A DNA stretch of 64,000 nt from Bryopsis sp. KO-2023 (taxonomy: Eukaryota > Chlorophyta > Ulvophyceae > Bryopsidales > Bryopsidaceae). This document shows positions 11,791 through 25,110 of this stretch, in pieces (positions within the stretch are counted from its first letter, which is position 1; every line of letters begins with the position of its first letter). The notes below the pieces were generated by a model that searched no databases, was not told where the DNA came from, and saw only the letters and a list, made by a program, of their open reading frames with translations. The translations under genes and the position numbers were made by a program. The DNA is taken from positions 9,563,001-9,627,000 of the forward strand of contig BSYQ01000001.1 of the NCBI GenBank assembly GCA_030272585.1. The letters are read 5' to 3'.

Positions 11791-12844
11791 ACGGTATGAG
11801 GTTTGACTGGCGACGGGGTGGGGGTGGATTTGCCACAATGCTTCTTGATTTTCAAAAACCCGGATGATGTTCATTCAAAATACCAAACGGGCAAGATTCT
11901 GAGTTGGATGATTTTTTCCATGTGGAAGGAATTTTTCCTTATGCATATGGACAATTATCGACATTGACTTTTCTGAGAGTGCATTTCACCCCTCTTGGGA
12001 AATTAAACTCTGTGTGTGTAGCATTGAATGCTGTGAGGATCCTGAAACGAAACCCTCCCTTCAATTTCCCAACAGAAATGTGATTGTTGTTTTCTGGAAC
12101 ATTTGTGGAACAGACGTTCCTGTGTTTTTTTTTTTTTGTCCTTTCAGGTGATGTGCAGCTGATTTCGACAGGGAGGACAAGTCGGCCTTTTTTTTTTAGT
12201 TTGCCTCAGTAATGATAGAAATTCTTTCAGCAACATCACAAAGGAATCGCAGCCAAGAACACGGAATGAGCATGGGAACATCAGGAAAGAGAAAGTTTTT
12301 GGGTTTTCTTTCGAAAAGGAGGGAGGGAAATGGTGATATTAGACATATATTGTGCATTGTAACTGTAAGGAGAATTTGTGGAGGATCAAAGCTGTCTATA
12401 TCACATCATAAAATGCTGCCCCATTGGAAGGGATGCTCAACAAAGTCCCTCTTTCGAAAACAGCGACAGAACACACCTCTCTTTACCCTATTTGTTTGGT
12501 CGCGCGTGAGGTCCCACCGAGAAAGGACGACACTATATCCAGTCCCCTGGATATAGTGCCGTCCACCGAGAAAACACAGGCTTTCCAAGAATTGGTTTTC
12601 AAACAGAATGGCCTGGAGATGAGGGATTAAGATATTACGAGAAACTGGCACCCAGCTCCCAGACGGACATACAGCATCCTCAACTTGCATATCCTTCCTC
12701 CCTGTAGGTCGAGTTGGAGGCAACTCGTGGGCGACACCACCTAAAGTCGACACCCATACCTACGGTGGCTTGCTTTGCGCGATTGATCGCGTCTTCGGTT
12801 TCTTTTGTCCTTGTTGATAGCTGGTAGAAACGAAACTGGGAACA
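11791..12844. other. Intergenic upstream of TOP2
   Basis: Holds the 3' UTR of the GYF-like gene and the TOP2 promoter. It contains T-runs (12127-12140, 12188-12198) and a near-perfect 18-nt hairpin at 12525-12564. No gene is supported. Confidence 0.5.
12525..12564. repeat. Inverted repeat (18-nt arms, 4-nt loop) about 280 bp upstream of TOP2
   Basis: Arms 12525-12542 and 12547-12564 pair with a single mismatch around TCCC. The short direct repeat CACCGAGAAA flanks both sides (just before 12525 and just after 12564), which looks like a small insertion with a target duplication of about ten bases, or a promoter stem. Confidence 0.7.
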
Positions 12845-15800
12845 ATGTCGGAGGGATGCGGCCCCACGTCCAGAAAGGACAAGACCGTGGAAGAGCGGTT
12901 CCGAAAGATGGACCACGAGGAGCACATTCTCGAGCGCCCTGACAGTTACGTGGGGAGCTGTCAGCCTCACGAGCTCGAGTTGTGGATTCACGATGGGGAA
13001 AATATGGTCCTGAAGACGTTCACGATTGTTCCAGCTCTGTACAAGATATTCGACGAGATTTTGGTGAACGCTGCAGACAACAAAGTGAACGACCCCAAAA
13101 TGGACGAGCTCAGGGTCGAAGTCGATCAGGCGAGTCATTTTCTGTTCTCGAACAGGCCTGCGATTTCTTCAGTGCATTTCCCGAGCGGTTCGAGGTTGCG
13201 TTGGCTGATTTTTTGGTGTCTGGGATATTTTAGGAGGCGTGCAGGATCAGTGTTTGGAACAATGGCAATGGAATCCCTGTGCAAATACACCAGGAGCACA
13301 ACATATATGTCCCCCAGCTGATATTCAGTGAGCTGCTCACGTCTGACAATTATGATGATACTGAAGAGAAGGTGAAAAAAAATGCAAATGCCCCAATGGA
13401 TTGAGAAATCAAAAATCATAAAATATTATTTTGGCCGATTATTTCAATATATTTAATTCAGTTTCTTATTTTTCTTTTTCTGAGGGAAATTGGAATGGCA
13501 GAAATGTACACGACCGATTCATAATGAAAAATTGAAAACCAAACAGGCACACATAAGACTTCTACCCGAGTGTCCGTCTTTGTATGTACATGTTTTTGTT
13601 TAAACTGAAGTGCTGGCTTTCTTGATCGATTGCAGGTAACGGGCGGAAGGAATGGATATGGTGCCAAATTGACCAATATCTACTCCAACAAGTTCACCAT
13701 CGAGACCTGCGACCTGAAAAACAATAAAAAGTACAAGCAGACTTTCACCAAAAACATGACGGTGAAGCCGCCCCCGACCATTACTGAAAACAAGAAAAAG
13801 GAGAGCTGGACGAAAGTGACCTTCGAACCAGATCTCTCCAGGTTTGGATTGACCCGCTTGGACGATAACATGGTCAGCTTGATACGAAAACGTACGTACG
13901 ATATGGCTGGAGTGCTGGGAGGCAAAAAAATGAAGGTGGGTGTTATTTATTTTTTGGGTTTGGTTATTTGTTTTGGAAGGCTTTTTTTCTGAAATGACGT
14001 TTCTCTGTGCTCGGTGTTTTTGTGTGTTGGATAGCATAGCTGATGTGTTTTTTTTAATTCACAAAAAAAATAAAAGATACCAGAACAGACAACATCAAAT
14101 TCTATTGGAACCTTTGATATATCTATGTGTATTTTTTTGTTGGCTTGTTGTGAATGAGGAGAAAACTTAAATAATGAAAGAGAAAAAAAACACAGACAGA
14201 CTGAGATGGTGTGGCGAAATGTTCAGGTTTCCTTCAATGGAACAAGACTGAAGGTCAAGAATTTCCAGGATTATGTGGATATGTACTTGGGCCCCAAAGG
14301 TCCAGAAAAACCCAGGGTTTATGAAAGGGTGAATGATCGATGGGAGGTTTGTGTGGCGCCAGGGGATGGCGACAAAATGCAACAGGTGGGCACATCCTTA
14401 TTTTCTACCAAACACGCAACAAGCAATGCCCCAAGTATCTCCCAACCCTCTGAACCCTTTTTTTTATTGGTTAAATATAGCGATATATGTGTGTGGTTGG
14501 GGGAGAGGGTTGATTTTCTCTTTTTCGTTTTCAATATTTTGGAGGCTGATTGCTTTCGATTCAGGTTGCTTTCGTGAATGCCATATGCACATCCAGAGGG
14601 GGAAAGCATGTGGATCATGTGGTGAAGCAAATTACAGAGTGAGTGTGGCACAAGGAAGGACTGGCCTAGAACTGTTGATCATTTTCAAAATCTTTCCACC
14701 CGAATGTGTGCACCAACGCACGATATATAGGCGTTTTTCTTTTTCATTGGATGTGAAGGGATATGCTGTTTGATTTCAAGCCAGCAGTTGGCCTGCTCCC
14801 TTTCACGTGTTTTTTTTGCGTTTCTTTTCTCAGGAAATTGGTTGAGGAGGTCGGAAAAAAGACAAAGACAAAAGGGCTCATCAAACCAGCCCACGTGCGC
14901 AACCACCTCAGAGTTTTCCTGAACTGCCAAATCAATAACCCTGCCTTCGACTCCCAAACGAAAGAGAATCTGACGAGCAACGTGAACACTTTCGGCTCAA
15001 AATGCGAAATCAATGAGGAATTCATGAAAAAAGTCAAAAAGAGCGGAATCCTTGAGCAGTTGGAGGATTTGGTGAAAATCAGAGGGGAACAAGCTTTGAA
15101 GAAAACCGACGGCTCGAAGAGGTCCAGACTACGTAAGGTTTTTTGTTTTCGAATATCGTGAAATCGGCGAAATTTTGCAGTGGTTTTCCACGCTTTTTAT
15201 CATTTTCTCGATTCAAATCGTGTTACGAACAAGTCTGAAAAAGTGTCGCATTGTGGGCGTGCATGGGTGTGGCCACTCCCCCGTTTTTCATTCATTTTTT
15301 TTTAGTTCTGCTCTTTATTTATTTTTCATTTTTTTTGGGAAAACTCGACAGACATTGCGAAACTTGAGGATGCCCATCAAGCTGGATCGAAAAACTCGCA
15401 CCATTGCACTCTGATTCTGACGGAGGGGGACTCGGCCAAAGCTTTCGCGATGGCTGGCCTGGAATTGGTGGGAAGGGAACGCTACGGGGTGTTCCCCTTG
15501 CGAGGAAAACTCATGAATGTCAGAGATGCTACCAATGCAAACGTCAGCAAAAACGCCGAGATTCAAAACATCAAGAAAATCCTCGGCCTCCAGCACGGAA
15601 AGGTAAAATTCAAAAATCCACCTCTGTGAGTTTTGTGTGTGTGTGCATTTTTTCCCACTTTTTTTTTTTTTTTCTCGGGAAAATTCTTGACGTGTAAAGC
15701 AGAGTAACACCCCCCTCCCTCCGTCCTCCTCCACAGAATCCATCGAGCTTTTTCTTGTTTTGCATCGCTAGGTGGCATATTTTCTTTCTGGCTCTTTTTT

Positions 15801-18800
15801 TTGTAGGTTTATGAAGACATGAAAGCCCTACGATATGGGCATGTGATGATCATGACGGATCAAGATTACGATGGATCGCACATCAAGGGGCTGATCATCA
15901 ATTTCTTTCACAAATTTTACCCTTCCCTGCTCAAAAATATGGGTTTCCTACAATCCTTCGTCACACCGGTCGTCAAGGTAATGGTTTTTTCTTTGTTGGA
16001 GTGTCTGTTTTTTCCCCTTCCCAAAAAAGAACAAGAAATTCTCGTCAGTTCATGAACCAGTTGAGGCTCATGTCTGTCTGTGAAATTGTTTTTCATTTTT
16101 ACTCTTTTTTTGCTGATTTTTTTTTTTTATTATTATTTTAAAGGCGACAAAAAAGACGGGGTCAAAAGAAGTGATTTCTTTCTACACGATGCCGGAGTAT
16201 CATGCATGGAGGGAAACGGTGGACGATCCGTCAAAATTTGTCATCAAATATTACAAAGGATTGGGGAGTTCCACTGGAAAGGAGGCAAAAGAAAACTTTG
16301 CTGCCCTGGATTCCAATCAAAAGCTGTTCATCCACAATGGTGAAGAAAAAAAAATTCACGTTTCTGCAGATCGTTTTTAGTGCATTTTTTTCTATTATTG
16401 ATTTTTTTCTAAAATTTGGAACAGTACCCCTTCTGCGTGCTTTTCTTTTCCGAATTGGAAAAGAGGGGGTGGACTTTTTTTTTCCTTATTTTTTCTATTG
16501 TTTGGTGAATAGGGGCTGGTGATGACGATGCGATCGACAAGGCTTTCTCGAGGATTCGAACAGAAGAAAGGAAGGAATGGCTGAACCAATATCAGTTAGG
16601 GACGTATTTGGATCACAATGCTTCTCAGTTCACATACTCCGAGTTTGTGGACAAGGTATGAATTCATATATGTAAAATCAAACCAATGCTCACACGCGAA
16701 ATTTGAAGCCAGCATGCCAAGAATTGGTGTTTCGCCAAATCGGGAAGAATCTTCTTTCATGTTCATCATAACTCCAGGCCCCCCTTTTTTCACCCCCCCC
16801 GGCCGAGTTTCCAGCGCCAATCGCTCAAGCTCCCACAACCCTGAGTAAAAAAGTCCCAATTATCAATCGCTCATTGTGATTGATAGGCTGAAATGCAGGT
16901 TTGAGACGCTGGTTTGTTTCTGTTCATGTTTCAGGAGCTCATCCTGTTTTCGAGGGCCGATGTGGGCCGGTCGATTCCCAGCATGTTGGATGGCTTCAAG
17001 CCTGCCCAGCGGAAAATCCTTTACTGCTGTTTCAAGAGAAACTTGAAATGGGAGAGTGACGCCATCAAGGTTAGAGCTGATTCCCAAAAAAACAAAAGAA
17101 GCAAAGAAAAAATCTGGGGGTCCTTTCAATTGTCTGCATTTTTTTTTTTTTTGAGAAGATTTTTACCTGGATGGGGGGTTTTGTTTGCAGGTGAGTCAGC
17201 TGGCTGGGTACGTTTCGGAGCACTCCATGTATCATCATGGAGAGATGAGTTTGCACCAGGCGATCGTCAACCTCGCTCAGGATTTTTGCGGAAGCAACAA
17301 CATCAATCTGCTGTATCCGGAGGGCCAGTTCGGCACAAGAATGAAGGTCAGACATCTATTATCAGTATTTTTCCTCTCTTTCGTTTTGAAAATATCAAGA
17401 AGAAAAGGTTTTTAAAAAAAAAGAAAGGTTTTCTCAGCTGAAAAGTGCGTTGCGATTGAAATTCAGGGAGGGAAGGACTACGCCAGTGCGAGATACATCT
17501 GCACGAAGCTGACGAAAATCGCCAGGTGTATTTTCCACCCGGATGACGACATTACCTTGAAATATCTGGAAGAAGATGGAATCAAGATCGAGCCAGAATG
17601 GTGCGTCCTTTCAGGTCCCCCCCTCCTCCGAACGTGGAGCTCAAAAAGTTAATTTTTAAGTTGAATTCCACCTCCTCCCAAGGAGAGTTTGGTTGATGGT
17701 TTCGTATTGGTATGCAGGTATATCCCCATTTTGCCCATGGTTTTGGTGAACGGAGCGGAGGGTATTGGCACTGGCTGGAGCACGTCCATTCCTAATTACA
17801 ATCCCAGAGACATTGTGGCCAACATCAAGAGGATGCTGGATGGCTCGGAGCCGGAGAGGATGACCCCCTGGTACAAGCATTTCAAAGGAACTCTGCGGAT
17901 GGTGGAGGGCTCCGAACAAGAGGTCACGGTGGCTGGCATTATCAATGTGGACGAGGTGAGTTCAATGGTCAGACCTCTTTGTCTGTTTCCGAAAAAGAAG
18001 GGAAATGTTTCTGAAGAGGGTGAGAAAAATGTTGATTTGGCCCCATGCGGCGGCTCGATTGCATGCTGAAAGGGCTAACCATGTATGAAAGGAAAAGGAT
18101 TTTTTTTGCCCTGAATTTTGAATTTTGAGTTTTTCTCATTTTTCTATCGAGAACTGACTGTGCATTGTTGATAAGACTTTTTATATTCACTTGGAACTTA
18201 CTTGTGCGGAATTTTTTGTGCAGAATAACGAGAATTTAGCGGAGATCACGGAGCTTCCCATCAAGAAGTGGACCGCACCTTACGCAGAATTCTTGGAACA
18301 GTTGATCACCCCGCCCACCGAAAAAGACGAGCCCATTTTGGACGATTCCAAGAATTTCAGCACCCCTGCATCCGTTCACTTTGAAGTCCAGGTCATTCCT
18401 GAGAAGATGGCACAGATTCGAGCCAACGAGTCCTTCTACAAAACTTTCAACTTGAAAACTCGCTGGAAATTGAGTGAGTGCCAGGCTTTGTTTGAAATCC
18501 TCTTTGTCCTTTGCTGTTCATAATAAAACTTAACTGAAAAAAAAAAAAACAGTGCAAAAAGTTCTGTCAAAATAATAATTTTTTTAACAATTGTTCTAAA
18601 AAAATGAATTGCATCAAGGCTGGATTATTGGTAATGATATTAGTATTTGCTTATATTTACAATGAGAGATTTTTTACACAAGTTCAAAAGGGCAAGTGCA
18701 CCCCTTTCGAGGAAATGTCTCATAGACTGACATAGAAGTAAAACTACCGTTTGATTCCAATGTCTATATCTAGCTCTCTACCCCAGATTATACATATATG

Positions 18801-21767
18801 TAAAATTGTTTTGGTCAAGATGGGGGTGTTGCATTGGGAATTTGTTTGGGTAATGATGAATTTGTCGATTTGGCTGCAGGCAACTTTGTTCTGTTCGATG
18901 CCAATGGAAAGGTGGCCAGGTACAAGAATGCCGAGGAGATTCTGAAAGAATTTTTCGATGTCCGCCAGAAATACTACAACTTTAGGAAGAATGCTCTGCT
19001 GAAGGTGCGACCCAGCTTTCCACTTTGTTTTGTCTTTGTTTATTTTTTATTTTTTTCCCAGAAATCAAACACTTTTTGTAAAAGAATGTGTGCAAAAAGT
19101 ATCGTTGAATTTTGCCTGAAGCAGCGCAATTTCGGGAGGCATTTCAGCTCTTTGTTATTTTATTTTATATATGCTTGAAAAAGCAAAAGAAGAAGAGGAA
19201 TGGGGTCGATGTTTCACTGTTGATGTTTTCTCCGAAACAGGCTGCAAAAGATCTTCTTGTCAAATTGGACAATATGATCAGGTTTATTCTGGCAGTTGTG
19301 AATGATGAGCTGGTTGTGTCCAAACGAAAAAGAGCGGAAATCGAGCAGGAGTTGGAAAGAGAAAACTACGCCAAGATCGCAGCGGTGAGAACTGTCGTCA
19401 TTTCACTAATTGTCCTATGTTGATTGTTGGGTCAGTCCATGCATAGTCTTATTGTGTTTTTCAAGTCAAATGCTGATTTGCATTCCACATTCTAATTTTT
19501 CATTGAAACTGCCTATGCATGAAGCTTCTTTTTTGCTTTGGATTTTTTTTTTGCAGGCCGATGGAAACCCCTCGTACAGTTATCTCCTCAACATGCCCAT
19601 CCACAGCCTCACTTTTGAAAAGGTAAGTGAGTCCGCCGGTGGTAAAAGCTTTGCTCACTGTAATGGCATAATATGAATAACGAAGAACAAAAATACGTGT
19701 TCCATCAGGTCGAAAACCTCCAATCCCAAGTGGATGAACAGAAAGCGAAGGTTGCTTGGTGGGAAAGCGTCACTGTGAAGACGCTCTGGATAAATGACTT
19801 GGATCAGTTCATGGAGGTAAAATTGCCAGTTTCTGCATTTCGGATCGACACCATGATGATTTCATATCTCCCCCATGACTGGTATATACACATCAGTATT
19901 TTGTCAGACTTGACCGTAACAAATGGAAGGAAAAGCCAAAGGTGTTTTGTGGCGATAGCCATCCTGCACTTGCCCACCCATTGTCTGACATTTGAATTGT
20001 GGGGGTTAGTCATGCATGAATGTGATGTGACAGGTGCTGGACGAGGTCGAGACTCGGGAGAAAAAGGAGGAAGAGGCAGACATGGAGGAATACCGTAAAA
20101 GGGCGAAAAAAGTAAGAAATCTGGTGTGTACCTGGGAGCTATTTTCTGGTGGCGTTGCGTTGCTCGATGTAAGGATATTGTTAATCTTTCTGTTGTGTGG
20201 AAAGCAATGAGGGATTTTGACTGCTATTTCAGGGTGGCCGAGCGAAACCTAAACCCAGGAGGAAAGCTGTCAGGGCCACTTCCGAAACAACTGAAATCAC
20301 AATGCCACCTCCTTCTCGTGGGTAAGATCATAATTGCATTTTCTGCCATCTTTCCAGCGAGACGTTTTTTCCCACTTCAAAAACAAAAGGAACGGAAAAA
20401 CTCAAGATTGAAGGTTTCACATTATTTGTTCCTCATACCATGAAAATTGGTTTTTATTTTTTGTTTTTTTTTGGGGGGGAGTGGTGGCAATGATGCCAGT
20501 GAGGAGGAGTGAGAGGTAAAGTGTGACCATGATGTCTTGTTTTCAGTGGAGGGCGTGGGGGACGAGGAGGAAGGAGAGGTCGGGGGAGCCGAGCGAATTC
20601 CACTGTCAGTCGGGATGCACCCCAGCAATCAGGGCCGTCTGTCAAGATAGAGAGCCTCAGGGAGAAACTTGCAAGTGGGTGGTGGTGTGTGCTGGGGGGG
20701 GGGCGTTAATCACAAGAATGTTCTAAAGAGACAAGAACTTTAGCGATGATTTTTTTCTTTGCATTGGTGGAACAGAGAACAAGCCGGCTGACGATGTCGA
20801 TATGGACGAAGTGACCTCCCCATTGGTAAGAAGGTGTTTCATTCTCTTGGTTTTTTTTGGATGCGTTGTTTGGTATTTTGGTTCTGGAGGGAGAAAGCAG
20901 TAAGATCTTTTTTTTTTTTTGCTGTCCAGCCTCCCAGTCTGGCTTGCATCGCTGAATGCATGACAGCTGAAAAGAAATCCGAGCAAGATGCAGCAAAGGA
21001 GCCAGTCAAGCCCAAAAAACCGAAGCGAAAAGGTGAGCAAAATGGGACGCTTTGCGGGGTGTTTTATCCAGATAAAAAGTCAGATCGCTACTTTGCCTTG
21101 TTATTTGGTTTCTTTGCTGGAGTAATGCTGGTATTGGGACGTTGATTTGAGGAAATGTTTTTTTCTTTGAATTGTTGCAGCAAATGTGTTGCCATCCTCC
21201 TCGGAGGAAGACTCGGAAGATGAAGGCATGCAAGATGCAAAGGTTTCACGAGTGGACCTCACCGGCGAGGGAGCCGACCCGGTAAGGGAATTTATCCCTG
21301 TTTTTGACCTCACAAGCAAAAACTATCCGTGAACAACATATATGGAATTTCAAATCTTTGTATATTCCACTTTTTTCTTTGACGGTAAAGGCACATCTCA
21401 TTTCCATTTTTTGGTGGTGGTGAGGTCCGTGAGCGTTTCGACTGGATAGATTTCCAAGTTGTTGTCTGACCTGGAGCAAACTTTGATTCACAAGAGATGC
21501 TTAATTTCAGTACCTCCAGGAATATTTCTATTCTGGAGGAACAAAAATATATTGGGTTGAAAATGACAAAACAATCTTTTGCTTTTTTATGGAAATCGTC
21601 AGGTTCCTGAAGCAGATGTGGGGGAAGCCCGCTTGGCCAGACCTCGCAGAGCAAACAACCAACCAAAGCCCGAAGCGACAAATCTGCTGAGCAGCGATGA
21701 TGATGAAAATGCAATCGACACGTCCTCGGATGATGAGAAAGACAGCGACTTTGCTCCCAGCGATTAG
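12845..21767 (+). CDS. TOP2: DNA topoisomerase II, complete, 26 exons
   Basis: ATP-dependent type IIA enzyme that passes one duplex through a double-strand break; needed for replication and chromosome segregation. Exons run 12845-13129, 13234-13371, 13636-13935, 14227-14385, 14565-14638, 14834-15132, 15352-15602, 15807-15977, 16144-16339, 16513-16655, 16935-17069, 17191-17346, 17467-17600, 17718-17955, 18224-18473, 18880-19004, 19241-19384, 19557-19622, 19709-19816, 20034-20111, 20233-20321, 20547-20674, 20776-20825, 20930-21032, 21181-21281, 21603-21767; every join keeps frame, giving 1361 residues. Visible: ATPase motif GGRNGYGAK (~142), Toprim EGDSAK (~442) and DQDYD (~520-524), and the cleavage tyrosine in GGKDYASARY (Y~779). 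The tail after ~1180 has a Gly/Arg-rich stretch (GGGRGGRGGRRGRG) and ends in acidic Ser/Asp blocks. Intron 1 starts with GC, not GT. Confidence 0.96.
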
Positions 21768-22434
21768 ATGCCACTTTTTTTTCCACTGTGCAGGCCATTT
21801 TTTTGGCGTTTCATTTCGAAACTGGGCTAGAAAATAGCATGAGGAGAAATAGGAATAGTTTTCGACGTTTTTTAGTAATAGCTGGAAGTTTTTACAAAAG
21901 TAGGTTCATAGAAATAGGACATAATTCTTTGCAGTGGGTGTGGAAGTAGACAAGGATGTCAAAACATTTTCGAGATGAGAACAGCGCAAGGGATGGCTGG
22001 ACCAAAACCTCTCCAACGGCAAATATATTGTTTAAATTTTGATGTGCCTTAGGTTGCTGTAAGAAATCCAAGTCGAGTGGTCTTGTTTTTTCTTTGTTGA
22101 TGGATGTATTGACAGAACCGAAACAGCTCCACAAAGAATCCCTCTGAAAATATAAACAGAAGTAAAACGACATTTCCCAACAGCAGACCACCTTCGTTGG
22201 TAGCTAAGTGGGCTAAGTGGGGGCGACGCCATCGACCCCTATCGACCCCAATCAGCTTCGATTGTATCAGCAGAGCTCTTGTCCATAACATGCAGGTGGC
22301 CCAAAATACTTGGCAAAATGCGCTCCTCCAGTCAATGGCAAATAATTCCAAGACTCCAAGCATGTTATGACCTTCATCAATTTTTGGATGATGCTGCTGG
22401 CTGGCGATTCCTAATCGTTGATGTGACATAAGAT
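21768..22434. other. TOP2 3' flank, no gene seen
   Basis: About 670 bases downstream of TOP2. Minus-strand open frames cross it but have no family resemblance and overlap each other. Likely 3' UTR and spacer. Confidence 0.45.
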
Positions 22435-22881
22435 ATGGCAAGAGTTGTGAAGAACCCAGAAATCCCGATTGGGTCGCCTGCATCTTCACCCTGGCTCATA
22501 ACGCTTGTTTCACACCTCGCACTGGTTGGAGTGGGTAAACAGGCAATATATTTTTCCAGCACGATGATCCAATGGTTCACTGCCATTTCCTGGCTCGTGT
22601 TTGTTATCGCCGTCTGTGGGATTTTCTTTGTGCTGGCGAAAGTCTGCACCCGTTGGTCAGATATGGACGAACCCCTCCATCCAGCACCTGTCGTGCAAAT
22701 GGAGTGGCCACTGTCTGATGGAAATGCCCCCCTTCCTCCACGCCACGCATTCATTCTGCATCCTAGCGGCAGTGCTGCACTCGGAAACAGGCTCTCAACG
22801 TTGATCAGATCTCTTTCCCTCTCTTCCACAGTAGGCAAATCGAGAGAATTAAGTGTGAGAGATCAAAATGAGGAAGTGTGA
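22435..22881 (+). CDS. Possible small membrane protein, hypothetical
   Basis: A single uninterrupted frame of 148 residues beginning with ATG. It has two hydrophobic stretches (about residues 22-40 and 46-69, the second WFTAISWLVFVIAVCGIFFV) followed by a hydrophilic Pro/Ser-rich tail ending in NEEV. I do not recognise a family. It lies between the ends of TOP2 and the convergent small basic gene, where no other gene is expected. An antisense frame of similar length overlaps it, so it may be chance; the membrane-like N-terminus is the only positive argument. Confidence 0.3.
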   Translation: MARVVKNPEIPIGSPASSPWLITLVSHLALVGVGKQAIYFSSTMIQWFTAISWLVFVIAVCGIFFVLAKVCTRWSDMDEPLHPAPVVQMEWPLSDGNAPLPPRHAFILHPSGSAALGNRLSTLIRSLSLSSTVGKSRELSVRDQNEEV

Positions 22882-23658
22882 CCATTATGTAAAGGTAACC
22901 TCATTGCAATATGTACTGTGGAAATTGTTGGGTCCCCCCTCAACCACAGGTGGGTTTGGATCTCTCTGTTGTTGGGCTTGGAGGAGAGGGGGGGGGCGGC
23001 GGGGGATTGAAAATGCATGGGCATGGGAGGTTGTTCATTGACAACTTGACCAGTTATCTGATAATGTCATGACACAGTCTCTTCATGGAAAGACGCAATT
23101 GGCAGATGACTGGGGAAAGCAGTAAGCATTCCTGGATCGACCGCAAGCATAAGGGCCTTACTTTTTTTGCACAAGGGATCAAGGGAAAAAAAAAACTGGG
23201 TTGCTCTGTGAATCCGAGGCCATTTCATCAGATGGATTAGTGTTGGGGATTTCATGGATAGCTCTGAGTCGTTGAAGTGTTTGGCTGGGTTGTGAAAGAA
23301 GTTGCACACATTTGTTTCACTCTGGGGCTTGAGAAAAGCAAAGGCCACTCGGAGGTTTTTTGGACTTTCATTCTGGTTTGCTCATGGGAGTACAGACTTT
23401 TTTGCTGGGGCTCCATCATGTACAGATATTTTTTTGTGATTTTAGACTCAGCAATGTATTTGGACAGGTCGATTTTGTTCTCGAAAGAAACTTTTACATG
23501 AAACATAAATTAATTAGAAATAAAATATATACTTAAAATTAATGGAGGCGGTGATACTGGTGGTGGTTCAAATGACAATCAAAGAAACAATTACAAAATG
23601 CTACACTCCCTTCCTGCGAAATCCGATCCACAAATTCTCGACGAAATTCCAACAGATA
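22882..23658. other. Intergenic, no gene seen
   Basis: Spacer downstream of the small basic gene. It has a G-run near 22987-23007 and a T-rich stretch, nothing else I can support. Confidence 0.45.
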
Positions 23659-24506
23659 TCACTTCGACCCTAACGTCATGTACGTTTTCATCGTCCCCGT
23701 TTCTAACCCCATCCCATCCACTCCTATCGCTGAAAAATCGTCCGAATCTTCTTTCGCCTGAACTTTCCTCCTCTTCTTGGACCGTACCTCAGCCTCCACC
23801 TCCATCTCTTCATCCGGTCTTTCCCTCTTTCCATACTTGTTCTTCCACAGCTCCTTAGCATGGGCTTTGTTTCGTGCAGCGACACCACCTATCCGCATGT
23901 TCCTTCGATATCTGAACAAATCCATAAGGAAAAAATCACTCAAAAGAAAGCAAAATGTCTCCTGTGAAGAGATGGACAGTGTTTTTCTGATTATACTGCC
24001 ACATTAAGGAATGCTGCCACCAGCATTCACAACTCATCAAAAACATGAAAACCTCAAAATCGAGAAACACATATTAACGGAACCCGGTGAAAAGTCGGGG
24101 GGGTCTTGTGCAGCAAAAGCCACTCTTTTACTGTTTTTCCTCTTTGCAAAAATCTCGATCAAGAAAGTGCAAAAACGGCCTTCTGCCCTTTTCTCGACCT
24201 ATCACACAGTATTTTCAAAAAGCAGCCCCACACAAAATCACATATTCCTGAATCCCATAGCGCTTCAATTTTCACAATCCAGGGAAAGAAAAACGGCCGC
24301 ACAAAGTGCAAAAACATCTCACAGTTGCAAGCCTCCTCCCCCCACCTGAGAGTTTTCTTTTTCGGTTTGTCCTTCATCACAACGTCGCCATCTCTCTTTT
24401 GCTTCCGTTTCTCCATCCTGGCTTTGAATTTTTCGGCCTCCCTTTTCGCTACCAACAAATGGTGTTGGTGGGAGCGGATGTCCACCCCTCGAGTTTTCTT
24501 CGCCAT
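23659..24506 (-). CDS. Small highly basic (nuclear/nucleolar-type) protein, unknown
   Basis: Two exons, 24506-24346 and 23911-23659, join in phase (phase 2) to give about 138 residues. The N-terminal half is Lys/Arg-rich and probably helical (LLVAKREAEKFKARMEKRKQ), followed by RDGDVVMKDK; the second exon has RNMRIGGVAARNKAHAKELW, a KKRRKV-type nuclear localisation signal, and a short acidic stretch. The composition fits a ribosome-biogenesis or chromatin accessory protein. DGDVxMKD recalls a motif in LLPH proteins, but the rest does not fit and I make no assignment. The gene diverges from B12D across about 600 bases. Confidence 0.6.
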
Positions 24507-25110
24507 GGCCTGATCACCCCAACCCACGTCTGAATGGAAGCAACCCAACACAGCCTGTTTTAAAGAAGTCCCCTTTTCAATTCCTCCATCCACAGTTCCA
24601 ACAATGTGACAAAACTTGTTCTGGCAAATCATTAAAGTTTCCTGCGAGAATTAAATTACAGGTCCTAATGTTTGAACCAGCTAGCTAATTCTCCTGAGCA
24701 AATCGGAGAGGCAATTGGTCAGGATTCAACTCCAGATCAAATGCTGCACACAATGGTGATTCCATTCCTCCTATTCGAAGAACGTGGACGCCCCGGGGTC
24801 GGTGAGCGAAACACCGTCCTTGTTCAAATCGAAACTCTTCCCACAGCCATAACACACCTACCTGTAAAGGTCCGTGGAGGTGGACGCTGTGGTTGAAAAC
24901 AAGGAATTGGCTTGTTCTCCGCGCAAGGCCGAAGTCCTGATGAGTCGTGAGTCTGACAAATGTGCGTCTGTCAGCCCACGTGCCCAACCGTCGTCGATCG
25001 AATACTTGTAGCGGATCCCCCTTTTTTTCCATCGTGTCGACAGTGTTTGCCGATTTGTTGCAAGTTTCGTTCGTTTGTTCTCCTTTCTTCTCAGCCCGCT
25101 TGCAAAAAAC
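24507..25110. promoter_or_regulatory. Divergent promoter region (small basic gene / B12D)
   Basis: About 600 bases between two divergent start codons. It must carry both promoters and 5' UTRs, perhaps with non-coding 5' exons. A long minus-strand open frame crosses it but shows no family resemblance. Confidence 0.4.

Noticed and set aside
20422-20645. Pro/Ser-rich minus-strand frames
   Set aside because: They are the antisense of the Gly/Arg-rich TOP2 exon.
22049-22838. Two long overlapping minus-strand frames after TOP2
   Set aside because: They overlap each other in different frames and show no motif; at most one frame in this area can be real and the plus-strand one has a membrane-like start.
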